Positions 1 to 11,578 of a stretch of 64,000 nucleotides of DNA are shown in pieces. Both the position numbers and the translations under genes were made by a program. The stretch is taken from positions 14,257,402-14,321,401 of the forward strand of contig NC_066342.1 in the NCBI RefSeq assembly GCF_022539315.1, read 5' to 3'. Each line of letters opens with the position of its first letter. Within the stretch, counting starts at the first letter, position 1. The DNA is from Serinus canaria. Lineage: Eukaryota; Chordata; Aves; Passeriformes; Fringillidae. A model generated the notes under the pieces. That model was not told the DNA's origin and did not search any database. It saw only the letters and a list, made by a program, of their open reading frames with translations.

Positions 1-35
1 ACCTCCATAGGTTTTTCAGTCAATGCAAGGCAGTC

Positions 36-238
36 ATGCTTTTTTCCTCCTCAGCAAGTGTTCCCCTTTCATTTATGACTATTGAGTCTTCATCCTCACA
101 GAGTTCACAAGCAGCTCAAGAATCTCAAATCCCTGTTCCTCAGCCAGGACCAAGGGCAACTCCAGGAATGTCAACATTCCCTGGAAATGAAGTGGGCACA
201 GCTCAGCAGGGGATGCAGATGCTATTGATGCCGGTGAG
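36..238 (+). pseudogene. ERV gag fragment upstream of solo LTR
   Basis: This open stretch is rich in Ser, Gln and Pro and ends exactly where a solo LTR interrupts it at base 239. The recognisable retroviral capsid segment resumes on the far side of that LTR, so I read this as the linker part of the same degenerate gag. The LTR plus one TSD copy is 390 bp, a multiple of three, so the frame is not shifted, but a stop follows shortly after the LTR. No motif identifies the protein on its own. It could instead be the remnant of an unrelated gene carrying a good acceptor before base 54 and a GTGAGT donor-like site at 234. Confidence 0.4.
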
Positions 239-622
239 TGTCACCGATATGTTTTATGAAAAATTCTTTCCTTAGGATTTTTCCCCTCCTGAGAACTGAG
301 AGGCCTCAGAACAAACTGTAAACAATTCTTATCTGCTGCTGTGGAATGCAACAGGGGAAAGCTCTGATTGGCCTCCTCATGCTGTTTCCAATTAAGAGCC
401 AATCACAGTTCACCTGTCTGCCGGTCTCGGTCTGGGAGAAGACCTTTCTTATACATTCTTTTCTATTCTTAGCTTAGCCTTGTAGTGAAATCCTTCGCTC
501 TATTCTTTTAGTATAGTTTTTATATATTACCTATCATATGATAATAAATCAAGCCTTCTGATAAATGGAGTCAACTTTCTCGTCTCTTCCCTCATCCTGG
601 AACCCCTGTGGATGAGGTAACA
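239..622 (+). mobile_element. Solo LTR, family E copy 1 (384 bp, 6-bp TSD)
   Basis: The element runs from TGTCACC to GGTAACA and is flanked by an exact 6-bp duplication, GGTGAG, at 233-238 and 623-628. An AATAAA signal lies near 543. Two other copies of the same family are at 17,197-17,581 (minus) and 44,795-45,178 (plus), each with its own exact 6-bp TSD. A 6-bp TSD fits class II (alpha/beta-like) ERVs. This copy landed inside an older gag fragment. Confidence 0.93.
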
Positions 623-671
623 GGTGAGTCCCAAAATGGGGGAGACTGCAGCATGGCAGCAGCCATAACAG

Positions 672-1631
672 TTGGCTCCACTCTACAGGCAAGTGCCCAA
701 GGAGACACAGGTACCCACAGCACAGACACCTCCAATGATAGATTGGGCAGATATTAGGATGAAACTAGCAAAAGAAAGAAATTACCCTATGACTGGCACA
801 GGAGACATTGCAATGCCTGTGAATTATGATGCACAGGGCCAGAACCCGAGATGGGAGCGATTAGATCATGAGGTAGTCAAAGATCTAATCAAGGCCATCA
901 GAGATAATGGACTGGGATCTTCATATTTTAAACAGCTTTTAAAAGGCAATTTCAATATATATGACTTAACACCATATGATCTCAGGTCTCTTGTGTCAAT
1001 GATTCTCACAGACACACAAGCCCTTGTGTGGGACACAAGATGGAGTAGAGCTCTCGGTGAGCTGAGAGCCAGATATCAAGGCAGACCCAATGCAACTCTC
1101 ACCATGGCACAGCTAGCAGGTGATCCTCCTGAGGACAACCCAGCACAACAAGCACAAAGACTTCCACGAGAGGTGTTGAATGACATCAAGGAAGCAGTGC
1201 GGAAGGCAATTTTGCAAGTTGCAGCATCAGGAACTCAAGATACCATGTACACAGACATCAGCCAAGGAGCTTCAGAATCTTTCTCTTCATTCACAGATTG
1301 ACTCACGCAAGCAGTGGACAGACAAGTGGCTGAAGAGGCAGTCAAACCACATCTACGTAAAAGCTTCGCGTTTGCCAATGCTAACCAGGAATGCAAACGA
1401 GTCATCAGTGCAATCCTAGGCCAACCCTCTCTGGCGGAGATGGTGGAAGCGTGCAGCAAGGTGGGAACACCTCAACATGTTGCATCCATCGTGGAGGAAC
1501 GGTTGGAGGAACGGATGGAGAGAATGTTCAAAGCACACAGTGAAAACTTCAAAAGGGTTTTCGCAAACTTTCAAAAGAGCAACAGTTCTGGAAGACAATG
1601 CTACAAGTGCGGGGCTTCATGTTTCGGTTGA
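672..1631 (+). pseudogene. Degenerate class II ERV gag (capsid to first zinc knuckle)
   Basis: The translated stretch reads as betaretrovirus-like capsid. It has a PMIDWADIR segment near the start, a major-homology-like segment around SQGASESF, and an E/R-rich C-terminal helix leading to the first half of a CCHC zinc knuckle (CYKCG at about 1,600). It is broken by an in-frame TGA at 1,299-1,301 in the major homology region. The second half of the knuckle and everything downstream (protease, pol, env) is missing. No LTR of its own lies in the window, so the full element extends left or was truncated. It is dead sequence. Confidence 0.75.
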
Positions 1632-1635
1632 ACAA

Positions 1636-4073
1636 AGCTTTATACGAGTTGAATTTTCTAAACGTCTCTTTCCAATATATCTGTCATTTTTTGTTTTTTT
1701 TACTCTTCTACTGTGTATTACTGAATTCCAATTCTTTTTCATGAGAAAAGTGAGAAAGCACCAGGCCTTTGCCCAAGATGCAGAAAAAAGGGAAATCAAT
1801 GCAAATCAATATTATTCCAAATATGATGTAGATGGAAATCTTCTATTGTGAAAAATGCCTCCCAGGGAGGGAAACTACCATATAAAGATAAAAGTATTAG
1901 TAATGATTCAATTACCAAAAATGTCTCTGAAGACAGAGCATTTGGGAAACACCAATCAAATCCTATCTGTGGGATCATCAACTGATTCTCCAATGGTTCT
2001 GAGTTTTAGGGATTTTTGGTATTGAGTTTGTAACCTTTGTTATTTTTGGTTTTTATAAGTAATAATGATAAATAATGATTGTTGTTAATGTTATATGAAT
2101 ATTTTAAAAAGGTTGTCTTAACCCCTTCAAACACTTCCTGTTGATAAGTTGATTATATAATGAGAATTCTCAGACTTTTGTGATAAGAATTATTATCAAG
2201 GTATTGTTGTAGTATTCACAGACGGCTTTCATGTGTTTCACTATCTCTTTGTGTGATCATCTACAAGACACGTGTCTCTTCAGGATATTGTCTTTTTATT
2301 TCTTAACTACTCATATGTTTTTGGGTTTCTTTTAAATCCAGATTGCCAGTTTTGTGGTTTTCTTCAGTTATTATTACAGAGGTACTCCAGCAGAGAGTTC
2401 AAGAGGTTTGCTGTGTTTGAAGAATCTCTATCCTGAAAGAAACTTTGGAGGGATTCAATTATTTGATGGTTTGATTGGTTTTTAACCCTAAGGTTTCTTA
2501 TTCATAACTGTTATTTTTAAGAGTCTTGTTTTAAAATGTGTTAAGTGATATCCATCAATTAAAATTTGGGCTCTGGCCAAGCCCTAGCTCTACTTGAATG
2601 GAGTGATTGACAATCAGCCCAGATGTTTTCTGCATCAAAAAGTATTCAAGTCCTTTTGACTTGGCAATTTGACCATATATGACAGCTGAGCCTGTTTTCA
2701 GAGGGAGTTTGGAGAAACATGAATCCGGACATGAATTCTCCAGTTTTCTGTTGTTTTAAGGTTTATCAGCTGTCGCAGACTCAGGGATGACAGTTCAGTG
2801 TTGTAATGCTTGGTAATTGTATGATTTTGTATGTGTTATTGATTATGTGTATTATTTGATTGATTCCTAACTACTGTTATCTTACATTTCTCTATGCAAT
2901 ATTGCATAGAGACTGAAACAGAACTGATCAATGTTTTATTTTCACATAAGGACCCATTCTTCACCTCCGGGATTTTGAGAAAATCCTCCAGTGCCTACGG
3001 GGATGTAGATTTATTTGTGTTTTAACAGGTACAAAGTCCAGGTGGATTTCAGTGAAGAATGTGAAACTCTATCAAGTGCAAAAAAACGCTGACCACTCCA
3101 CAAGCAGAGAAGAAGACACACAGACATGGACTGCACAGAGATTCCAACCCTTGTGCTTTGCCCACAGAAGATTGTGGACTTTGGGTTTCTTCATTGGTGT
3201 GGGAATCAGTGATGTTGTAAAACTTTTGTTAAATGATAGCTTTTTATATTTTAGTAGAGCTTGTAATTCTTCTGCTCCTTTTGCCATGCCTTTTTCAGTG
3301 CATGAACAGGGCTGCAAAATAGGTGTTCTTGGTGCAAACAGGAGGAGGAGACCTGAGCATTAATGCAAGAGTCTAAGTTTACTTGGAACTAAAGTGGCAA
3401 TAGTGTTCAGGAATGAAATACTTCAAATCTACTACAGAAACAAGTTAAAATGTTCCCCCACAAGTAATCCCCCTCTCCTGTCCCACAAAAAAAATTAGTG
3501 GCAGCACAGGAAGACTGATTTGCTTTTCATATTCATCTTTATTATTTGGTTGGTTGTTTTGCTTTCAGTAAACACCTCTGTTTAGCTTATAATACTTCAC
3601 TAACTTGAAGAAAAAGATGCATTAGTTTAATTTCTTTGGAAATTGCAATTACAGGATAACGAACAAAGTTAAAATAACAACATAAAAATAACTCAGTTTT
3701 GGAACATTTATATTAATTCAAATTTATCAGTATCCCAAAATATTTCTGTACACCTACAATAACATCTTCTGAACAATACATAACATTGTGTTTGATGAAT
3801 AGACAGCATACCAAATCCAAATTAAGGAAATATTTTAATTTTAAAAAATATTTCACTAGAGAACATACCATAATTGGATCCATGGTCTAATCTAGCCAAA
3901 TCCACTGTCTTGTCTCTCATGTCATTTAGAAGCAGGTATTGCAAAGAATGCTTGAAGTACCTAGACTGAATTCACATATGGAACAGCTAACTCCAAGAAA
4001 TGGTGTTTCTAACAGGTAGAACTCAGTGGCATAATGTTACCATTTCTAAAATTAATTAAAATTGTTAACTTAC
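1636..4073. other. Intergenic/intronic sequence, no assignable feature
   Basis: This is mostly AT-rich single-copy-looking sequence 3' of the gag fragment and downstream of the last FCHO2 exon in the window. A few reading frames of 60-120 codons occur (for example 1,477-1,851 and 3,052-3,363), but they lack motifs and codon-bias clues. I found no further FCHO2 exon here, so the mu-homology-domain exons must lie beyond the left edge. Confidence 0.5.
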
Positions 4074-4200
4074 CAACTGTAGGTGTGTTTGCTGCACTGA
4101 GGGAAGCAGAAGATATTGAGGAAATGCTCTCTGCATGTGCCAAGGGAGCTGCAGGTGGTGGACTTGAGTTAGAGGTCAGTGGAGGGCTGAATGGCCTAGG
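4074..4200 (-). CDS. FCHO2: FCHO2 exon (Ser/Pro linker, ends SAANTPTV)
   Basis: This 127-nt exon encodes a Pro/Ser-rich segment ([11 protein letters not shown], then [12 protein letters not shown] and SAANTPTV). It matches the FCHO2 linker just before the mu-homology domain as I know the family. FCHO2 is a membrane-bending F-BAR protein that helps start clathrin-coated pits by recruiting AP-2 and Eps15. The acceptor is GTTTAAG and the donor is G|GTAAGTT, leaving one base of a split Gly codon. The phase follows directly from the 9.7-kb exon. This is the most 3' exon of the gene in the window. Confidence 0.9.
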
Positions 4201-4509
4201 CTTAAACACGAGAGATCACAAGGGTATTACAGAGACAGAAAGTGATTTTAAAAAGATGAAAAAAATCTGTAAATAGCCCTTCATTTCTTTCCCCCATCAA
4301 TTTTACAGTGTTTCTCAACATCTTTCTTTTAATGCTTTATCTATCCTAGTTTTAGTGTAAAACAGAGCACCCACATTTTCTATGGGAATGAATCCCATTA
4401 TTTCAGAACTTATCATTATTAATTTTTTGCCTGGCTAGGTAAATCTAATGTATTTGATTATGTAACAGCCTGACAGTAATTGTGCTGTAACACAGTAGCA
4501 GAACCTAAC

Positions 4510-4995
4510 CCTATAGCCCTGTGGACGCGTGCAGCAAATGTGGATTTTCAGACCTAAAGGAGAGCTACTAACAAAATGGAAGTGAGCCCAGCAGAGGGCA
4601 ACTAAAATAGCTGAGGACTGGAGGACATGAGAGAGAGGGAGAGGCTGAAGGAGGACCTAAGTTTGTTCAGCCTGAAGAAGAGAAATTTAGGAAGGGATAC
4701 ACTAGCAGTCTTTCACAATCTACAAAGAAGATGGAGCCAGGCTCTATTCAGAGGTGCAAGTGCTATAAGAAAGGAAATTTCAGCTGAACACAGGGAAAAA
4801 AATTCCTTCTTGTAACCTTGTGGTTAAGGCCTGGGACAAGTTGTCCAAAGAGGTTGTGAGATCTCCCTCCGTGAAGATTTTCAAAACTCAGCATATCTCT
4901 GACCAACCTGATGCAATTTTGAAGTTGGCCCTTCTCTGAGCAGGAGATTGGTCTAGAGATCTTCCTTCCTCCCTAAATCTGTGGATAGTTTTATA
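4510..4995 (+). mobile_element. Old CR1 LINE 3' fragment
   Basis: The sequence follows the familiar CR1 3'-end order: a gaggctgaaggaggacctaa-like segment, the motif for lumping of CR1 ORF2 C-terminal residues, then the GGCCTGGGACAAG and GAGGTTGTGAGATCTCC region. It is clearly diverged and has no ORF of size. The boundaries are approximate because no TSD is evident. Confidence 0.7.
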
Positions 4996-5279
4996 ACCCA
5001 TTTAACTGTTAAGGTATTAAAATAACTAATGAACAATTTGCAATTAACCTATCTAAAAGGTACTGGAACTCCTGAAGCATCTGCTTTGTTTGGGTAATTT
5101 TATTTTTTTTTTGGTTCTATCACACTTGTCACTGAGTATATGATTTTTATATAGACTTTGAGAATTGTAAAAGGACACGACATATAATGAAGACAACTTG
5201 CAATCTTCCACTTATATCCAGATAATAGCTAATTTCCAACACATGTAAATTTTTGCAGAATCATACTTTATAGCAGAAC

Positions 5280-7082
5280 TGTGTTGATTTGGCACAGCCT
5301 GGTTTTTTTTTGATTTTTTGGTAGCAGGGGAGTGCCACAGAAGTTGCTTCTGTGAGAAGCTGCTAGAAGCTTCCACCATGTCCGACAGAGCCGATCTCTG
5401 ATGGCTCTGAAGATGGACATGCTGCTGGCTCAATTAGAGAGATTGGTAACTCCTCTGTGATGACATATTTAAGAAGAAAATCAAAACAGTGCACACGCAG
5501 TTTTTTCCAGGGGTGGCGATGCCACCAACATCTCAGTGTGGTCCATGGTGAGCCTTGCCTGCCTGGCTGCCCCTAGCTAGCTATGATGCAGGTAGAAGGG
5601 CAGGGGCAGCAGCACCCTGCATGAAGAGAGATGTTAAATATTGCCAGCACTGCAGCCGCCACTACTGCCCACGTGGTGGCAATGGTGATAGTAGGGCCTT
5701 GGAAAAATGCTAAGATAAAACTCAGAAATGTTAAGCCTTGTGTTTTACCTGCGTAAGTAGTATAATTACTAGATGTGATGATTGTTTAGTAATTAAAATA
5801 ATTATTGTATAATCATAAGAAGAACAATGAGAAACTGTATGTTCCTAGTCTAAGGTGGCTATGCTTGGCTGAAATCTATGTATACTATAGAACAATGTAA
5901 GTTTAATAATTAACATGAAAGTTATATAACAGTAGAATATAAAAACATGTTCATCCCGAACTTATGTCGGAGTCAGATTTGGGTTTGTACCCCTGACACC
6001 CAGAGCTCTTCAATAAAAGCACCTGCATATAATCATTTCTCGTGATTATGTGTTCCTGAACACTAACAATGGGGCCACCTGGCCAGCAGCGGAAACATGA
6101 TGAGCAACTCCCTGACACGGAACCTAGATGAGGTCAACCTCTCGGTGCTGTGGGATCCTGCAAGAATCTTTCTATTGGTGGAACTTGTTTGCAATGGTAC
6201 CTATGGGCAGCAGTTTTCTTCTAGTCAGAGAAGAGGAGGAAGTGAGGGCATATGAGGGAAACAACATGGCAGTACCAAGGTCAGTGGTAAAAGAAGGGGA
6301 GGAGGTGCTCCAAGCGCCAGAGCTGAGATTCCTCTGCAGGCCGTGGTGAGAACTATGGTAAAGTAAGCTGTGCCCCTGCAGTCCATGAAGTCCACAGGGG
6401 ATGCAGAGATCCACTCGCAGCCCATGAGAGAAGTACTCATGCTGGAGCAGGTGGATGCTGGAGAAAGCTATGATCCAGTGGGAGAGCTGAATAGAGAGAG
6501 AGGGCCCTTGTTTCCAAACTAGAGCAGCCTATCCTTAGGGGACTGCACCCTGTGGATGAGTGACCCACGCTGCAGCAGTTTTGGAAAGACTGTTTGCCTG
6601 TGGGAAGGACTCACATTGCAGCAATTTTGGCAGGACTGCTGCTTATGAGATTGGAGCCATGCTGGAGAAGTTCACAGAGAGCTGTCTCCAGTGGGAGGGA
6701 CCCCATGGCACAGCAGAGGAAAGACTTCTCTCCCTGAGCAAACAAAAAAAGGTCTTGGGTGACAAACTGAACAAAACCCCCATGCCCTGTCTCCCTGCAC
6801 TGTCAGTGGAAAAGAGGGAGGGGCTGGGAGGGAAAAAAGGTGTTTCAAAGGCTTATTTTACTTCTCATTATGCTGCTCTGACTTTGTTAACAATAAATTT
6901 ACATTACACCTTTAAATTTTAACCTGTTTTGCCCTTGGAATGTTTTCTCCCAATCCTCATCTCAACTCATGAGCCCTTAGTTAATTTTTTTTTTCCCTCT
7001 CCTCTGCCCAACTGAAAGCAGAGGAGAGTGAGTGAACGGCATTCGTGGGTGCCCGGTGTTTGGCCAGTGTCAAACCATGACA
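5280..7082 (+). mobile_element. Large solo LTR, family H copy 1, with an internal insertion
   Basis: The LTR begins TGTGTTGATTTGG and ends AACCATGACA. It is flanked by a 5-bp duplication, AGAAC, at 5,275-5,279 and 7,083-7,087. Related copies are at 8,092-9,118, 57,034-58,733 and, inverted, 62,519-63,570. They share runs of repeated units built around GCTGGAGCAG and CATGGGAG. A 5-bp TSD and about 1 kb length suggest an ERVL-type (class III) LTR. About 0.7 kb at 5,505-6,209 is absent from the sister copies. Confidence 0.88.
5505..6209. mobile_element. Insertion inside the family H LTR, includes LTR-like 3' end
   Basis: Comparison with the copy at 62.5-63.6 kb shows the LTR interrupted here, with an 8-bp direct repeat GCAGTTTT at 5,497-5,504 and 6,210-6,217. 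Inside, 5,731-6,068 looks like an LTR: it starts TGTTAAGCC, ends CACTAACA and has AATAAA near 6,013. I could not name the rest. No terminal inverted repeats were found, so the 8-bp repeat may be a chance extension of a 6-bp TSD. Confidence 0.6.
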
Positions 7083-7087
7083 AGAAC

Positions 7088-7968
7088 AATACCAGCTAAA
7101 TTTTTCTCTTTAATTCTGATGATATCAAGAACAGATTTCTTGGTCTAAGAGCAATTACTACAATGTTATATTGAAATTAGAAAATAATCTCAAAATGAAC
7201 TCTACTCTGACCTTATACCATAAGAGAAAAGCAAAAGAGTTAGACAATGTTTCAGTTTTGTTAATGCATAAGACCAGATTTTTTTTCCATAATGAGAATA
7301 TGGTGAAAATATCTTGCTACTCTGAAAGACATAAGAGGATCTTACCACAGTAAAATTTTACCAAGTCAGTAAGTCAAATGAAACCCAAAGAATCATAATA
7401 TTCATAGAAGAGATTAAGCATGGCTTGGCCAGATATGCTGTCTGGCTACTTGCATTCTTTGCCACATTCCTTATCAGCAGATGGACCTGCACTGCAAGGA
7501 GCGAGCAGAGATTAAGGTGGCGTGCAATCTCTCACTAGCCAGATGGGCAGCTGCTGCAATCTGCCACCTCCCTTCTCTACCAACCAGCACCAAGGACAGG
7601 GTGAAGTCACAGCAGGGCTACTTGTGTCAACACATGACTGATAAAGATCTACTCAATCCCATTCATTCCCCAAAACTTTGGTGATGTCACTAAATCAATT
7701 GAGTTTTGTTTATAATTTCACTAGTATTTCATATTTTGAAAATTTTAATCCTACACATATGCTATCCTTTAATTTTCAAGCTATTGATTTGTTCAATTAA
7801 AAATATTCTGCTGATGCAAAATTTATGGTTTGGACCTTTCAAGTTCAGTAAAAAAATATTTTGTTATAGTAGCATGTTTATTGTGAACAACTTCATGCCT
7901 ATCCAGCAATAGTGAAAATCTGAGTATGTGATTCCCTGAACATTGTCTAGAAAGTAACTCCACTGTAA
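7088..7968. other. Intronic sequence, nothing recognised
   Basis: This AT-rich stretch lies between two LTR elements inside the 5.5-kb FCHO2 intron. Short open frames at 7,171-7,353 and 7,481-7,684 carry no motifs and I treat them as chance. Confidence 0.5.
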
Positions 7969-7973
7969 CAGTG

Positions 7974-9601
7974 TGTTGTAGTTTAACCCCAGCTGGCAAC
8001 TGAGTACCATGCAGCTGCTCCCTCACCTCCCTGCCCCCAATGGGGAGGAGAATCAGAAAGGAAAGATAAGCTTCATGGGTTGAGATAAGAATGTATTGGA
8101 TTTGTGTGACAAGGTTTTGATTGTGGGGGGCTACAGGGATGGCTTCTGTCAGAAGCCGCTAGAAGGTTCCCCCATGTCTGGCACAGCCAATGCCAGTCAG
8201 CTCCAAGAGGGACCTGCTGCTGGCTAAGGCCAAGCCAATCAGAGATATTAGTAACGGCTCTGGAGTAACATATTTAAGAAGGGGAAAAGTTATTGAGCTG
8301 AAGAAAATTGCAGACAGAGAAGAGAGGGGTGAGAATATGTGAGAGGAACAACTCTGCAGACACCAAGATCAGTGCAGAAGAAGGGAGAGGAGGTGCTCCA
8401 GACACCAGAGCAGAGATTCCCCTGCAGTCCATAGTAAAGACCATGGTGACGCAGCTGTGCCCCTGCAGCCTGTGGAGGTCAATGGTGGTGCAGAGATCCA
8501 CCCTGAGCCCATGGAGGAGACTCATACTGGAGCAGGTGGATGCCAGAAGGAAGCTGTTACTGTGTGGGAAGCCTGCACTTAAACAGACTCCTGGCAGTAA
8601 CCTGTGGACCCATGGAGAGAGGAACCCACACTGGAGCAGGTTTGCTGGCTGGATTTGTGACCCTGTGGGGGACCCAAGACTGGAGTAGGCTGTGCCTGAA
8701 GGAGTGCATCCTGTGGAAAGAGACCCATGCTGGAGCAGAGGAAGGAGTTCTCCCTCTGAGGAGGAAGGAGAAACAGAAAGAACACGTGATGAACTAACTG
8801 TAACCCTCATTGCCCATCCCTCTGTGCTGCTAGGGGGGAGAAGGTAGAGATTCAGGGATAAAGTTAAGCCCAGGAAGGAGGGAGGGGTGGGGGAAAGGTG
8901 TTTTTAAGATTTGTTTTACTTCTCATTATCCTGCTCTGGTTTTGATTGGTAATACATTCAACTACTTTCATGAAGTTGAGTCTGTTTTTCCCATGACGGT
9001 AATCAGTGGATGATCTGTCCCCATCCTCATCTCAAGTCTATTCCCATCCAGTTGAGGAGGGGAGCGATAGAGCGGCTTTGGTGGGCACCTGGCATCCAAC
9101 CAGGGTCAACCCAACACAAAAAACAATTTAATAATTGAAAGAAAAAAAAAGACAAAACAAATATAATAATAATAATAGCATTAGTAATAATAATAGTAAG
9201 ACGAGAGGAGAGAGTAACAGAAGCCAAGAGAAACAAGTGATACAGAATACAGTTGATAACCACCCAGTAACTGATGCCCAGCACATCCCCAAGCTGTGTT
9301 TGGCCCCTCCTAGCCAACTCCCCCCAGTTTATATACTGGGCATGATGTTCTATAGTGTGGAATATTCCTTTGACCAGTTCAGGTCAGCTGTCCCAGCTGT
9401 GCTCCCTCACAGTTTCTTGTGCAGCTCCTCACTGGCAGAGCATGAGACACTGAAAAGCCCTTGTCTCAGGGTAAGCACTGCTCAGCAACAACCAAAACCA
9501 TCAGTGTGTTATCAGCCTTATTCTCATACTGAATCCAAAACACAGCACTGTACCAGCTACTGAGAAGAAAATGAACTCTTATCCCAGCCAAAACCAGGGC
9601 A
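7974..9601 (-). mobile_element. Solo LTR (minus) split by a second LTR
   Basis: The plus-strand ends read TGTTGTAGTTTAACCCC and AACCAGGGCA, so the element reads TGCCCTGG to CAACA on the minus strand. It is bounded by the 5-bp duplication CAGTG at 7,969-7,973 and 9,602-9,606. The two halves, 7,974-8,091 and 9,124-9,601, are separated by the family H LTR. The interior includes an (AAT)n-like run at 9,165-9,200. Confidence 0.85.
8092..9118 (+). mobile_element. Solo LTR, family H copy 2, nested in an older LTR
   Basis: It starts TGTATTGGATTTG and ends CAACCCAACACA. The target repeats are AAGAA at 8,087-8,091 and AAAAA at 9,119-9,123, which differ by one base. The whole 1,027 bp is in the opposite orientation to the LTR that surrounds it. 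Long reading frames here on both strands are products of its GC-rich internal repeats and not genes. Confidence 0.83.
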
Positions 9602-9668
9602 CAGTGTAAATGATATATCTGAAATTGAGTACAATGGAGAATTAAAAAACCCAACAATGAATACATAC

Positions 9669-9772
9669 TGTTTCATTAATTCCACTAAGTTTCCCTGTAG
9701 ACACTTTTGGTGTTGAAGCAGGCCTTGGAGGGGGTACAATGGTGCCTACAGAAAGAGGATTTGTGGGCTTTG
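9669..9772 (-). CDS. FCHO2: FCHO2 exon ([15 protein letters not shown] segment)
   Basis: This 104-nt exon opens after a TTTGTTTCAG acceptor, takes two bases to finish a split codon, and continues for 34 codons to an ACA|GTATGT donor. Its peptide contains [15 protein letters not shown] and GKLSGINE, the most recognisable part of the FCHO2 linker. The upstream exon lies 29.2 kb away at 39 kb, and the three nested proviruses occupy that intron. The phase agrees on both sides, which supports a working transcript across the insertion. Confidence 0.93.
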
Positions 9773-10757
9773 CTGAAACAAAGCAAATTTAAAAAAATAG
9801 TATTAGTAAGCTCACACTGAACATAAATATGTACTCACTTAAACAGAATAACTGGAAATTATGCTTCTATTAAAAGTTCCTGTTTTACAAGCCTCATTTT
9901 GTAAAATTTACCACTAATCATAAATGTTTTTAAAATAGGGATGTGTGCTATCTGGCAAAGTGACTCTAAAAATGACATCATGGGCTTTCTCATTCCTCTT
10001 GAATGATTTTATACAAACTATTTGCAGAGGTTTGTATGTAAAAAGATGGTTTTACCTGAGTTCCCTTTTGTGTATAGTCTATATGGATTCACAATATAGG
10101 ACAATTTTTCATGTCTAACAACAAATTGATAATTCAGTGGAAATTCATATTTGGTCCTGGCTGACAGTGGCATAACTGCATCAAATTATACCCTCTGAAA
10201 TTCCACTGACTTCAATAAGTATACATCAGTATAAAAGATAAATTACTCTGTTGATTGCAAGAACATAGTAATTGCATATTATCTCTTAACCAAACTATGA
10301 GAAGTAAAAAGCAGTTAAAAAAATACTGCTCTTTTGTAACCTAACAGACACAACTTATAGATGATGGCAATAGTACAAAAATGCCACTTTTACATAGTGG
10401 CTTTTCTGAATAGAACCATAATTCAAAACAAATGTTAGATGCCACCTAATGAGTATGCCAGATCTAAAATTAATTTCAAAATAGACTGAAACCCTAATAT
10501 ATGATTATGCCATTGCAGTACATCTTATAATTTCCTTTAAATTTTTCTGGATGGTTCTTCTTTAATCAAATCAGTTAATATAATTTTAAAATGTAACTTT
10601 TAAGTATGAAATTTTCTCAAGCATTCAGCATAACTCTGCTGTCATTCAAGCATTAGAGCTTCATCACTGACTTGGGAAGAAACAAATTAGGCTAATACTG
10701 ACCACATCTACCTTAAGAGTTGCAAAGTCAAATGTCCCCAAGTAAATTCCTATTGAA
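9773..10757. other. Start of the 29-kb FCHO2 intron, no feature seen
   Basis: AT-rich intronic sequence with no ORF of note, no LTR signature and no simple repeat. Confidence 0.5.
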
Positions 10758-11164
10758 TGCAAGGTGCCCCCGATGCAGGGAATGATTGGCATCTGACTCC
10801 ATGATTCAGAATGCTGAACAATTGCTTTATTAACACTATACTATATTACATTAATATTATATTATAACTATATTATATTAAAGAGATACTAAAAAGATAC
10901 TGAAGAAAAACCCGTAACTGTCTGAGACAGCCAGGACACAGCTTTGACCCAATTGGCCAAGGAATCAAAACAATCCTCAGCAGAATCTAATTGACAAATC
11001 ACTTCAGGTAAACAATCTTCCTCACACATTCCACATGTACAAAAACAACAGGAGCAGCAAGTAGAGATATGAATTTTTTTTTCTTCTTCTCTCTGTGCTT
11101 CTCCAGGAAAAATCCTGGGAGAGAGAATTATGTCTCTATCTGTTCAGAGAATGTGAATATCACA
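10758..11164 (-). mobile_element. LTR, family F copy 1
   Basis: The sequence TGCAAGGTGCCCCC to AATATCACA shares a core with the last 108 bases of the window (GACTCCATG followed by a TA-rich CTATATTATATT block). An AATAAA on the minus strand near 10,830 suggests minus orientation. I could not find a convincing TSD, so the ends are approximate. Confidence 0.6.
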
Positions 11165-11578
11165 AATTTCCTTCTGAAACATCAGTCCTTTCTTTGAAAT
11201 TTGTCTTATGCCCAGGAAGACAATGCATACTAAACATTAAGTAGTCTGCTGCAGTACCACAGGTATTCAGTGAGTTATGGCCCACTTGCCCAAAGGCACT
11301 TTTCCTTCGCCCTATAAGTATGTAGCATTACCACAATATCATCCGCGCTTCAAAACACTGTGTGTTAAAAAGTTTCAAATTGAAATTAACTTTATTTAAT
11401 CTGAAAACATCTATACATTCCTGTTTCTACAAAAGCAAAGCTCTCAACATTTAAGAAAAAGCAATGCTTTTAATTAAATGGTTTGAATTTTTCTTATTTC
11501 AAGCTGAATATTTATTTCATTGTCCTAACTTTAAATGAAGTTGGTGGTAACAAGCAGTTTAATATATTTTTAGAAAGA
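11165..11578. other. Intronic sequence, no feature seen
   Basis: Between the family F LTR and a CR1 3' end, nothing stands out beyond ordinary AT-rich sequence. Confidence 0.5.

Noticed and set aside
3052..3363. 103-codon plus frame as a host exon
   Set aside because: No convincing splice sites, no family resemblance, and an overlapping minus frame of similar length.
8274..8810. 178-codon minus frame and overlapping plus frames
   Set aside because: They lie wholly in the GC-rich repeat units of a family H LTR and recur in its other copies. There are no protein motifs.
9165..9200. AAT-rich run as a functional repeat or CRISPR-like array
   Set aside because: Simple microsatellite inside an LTR. 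No spaced direct repeats occur anywhere in the window.
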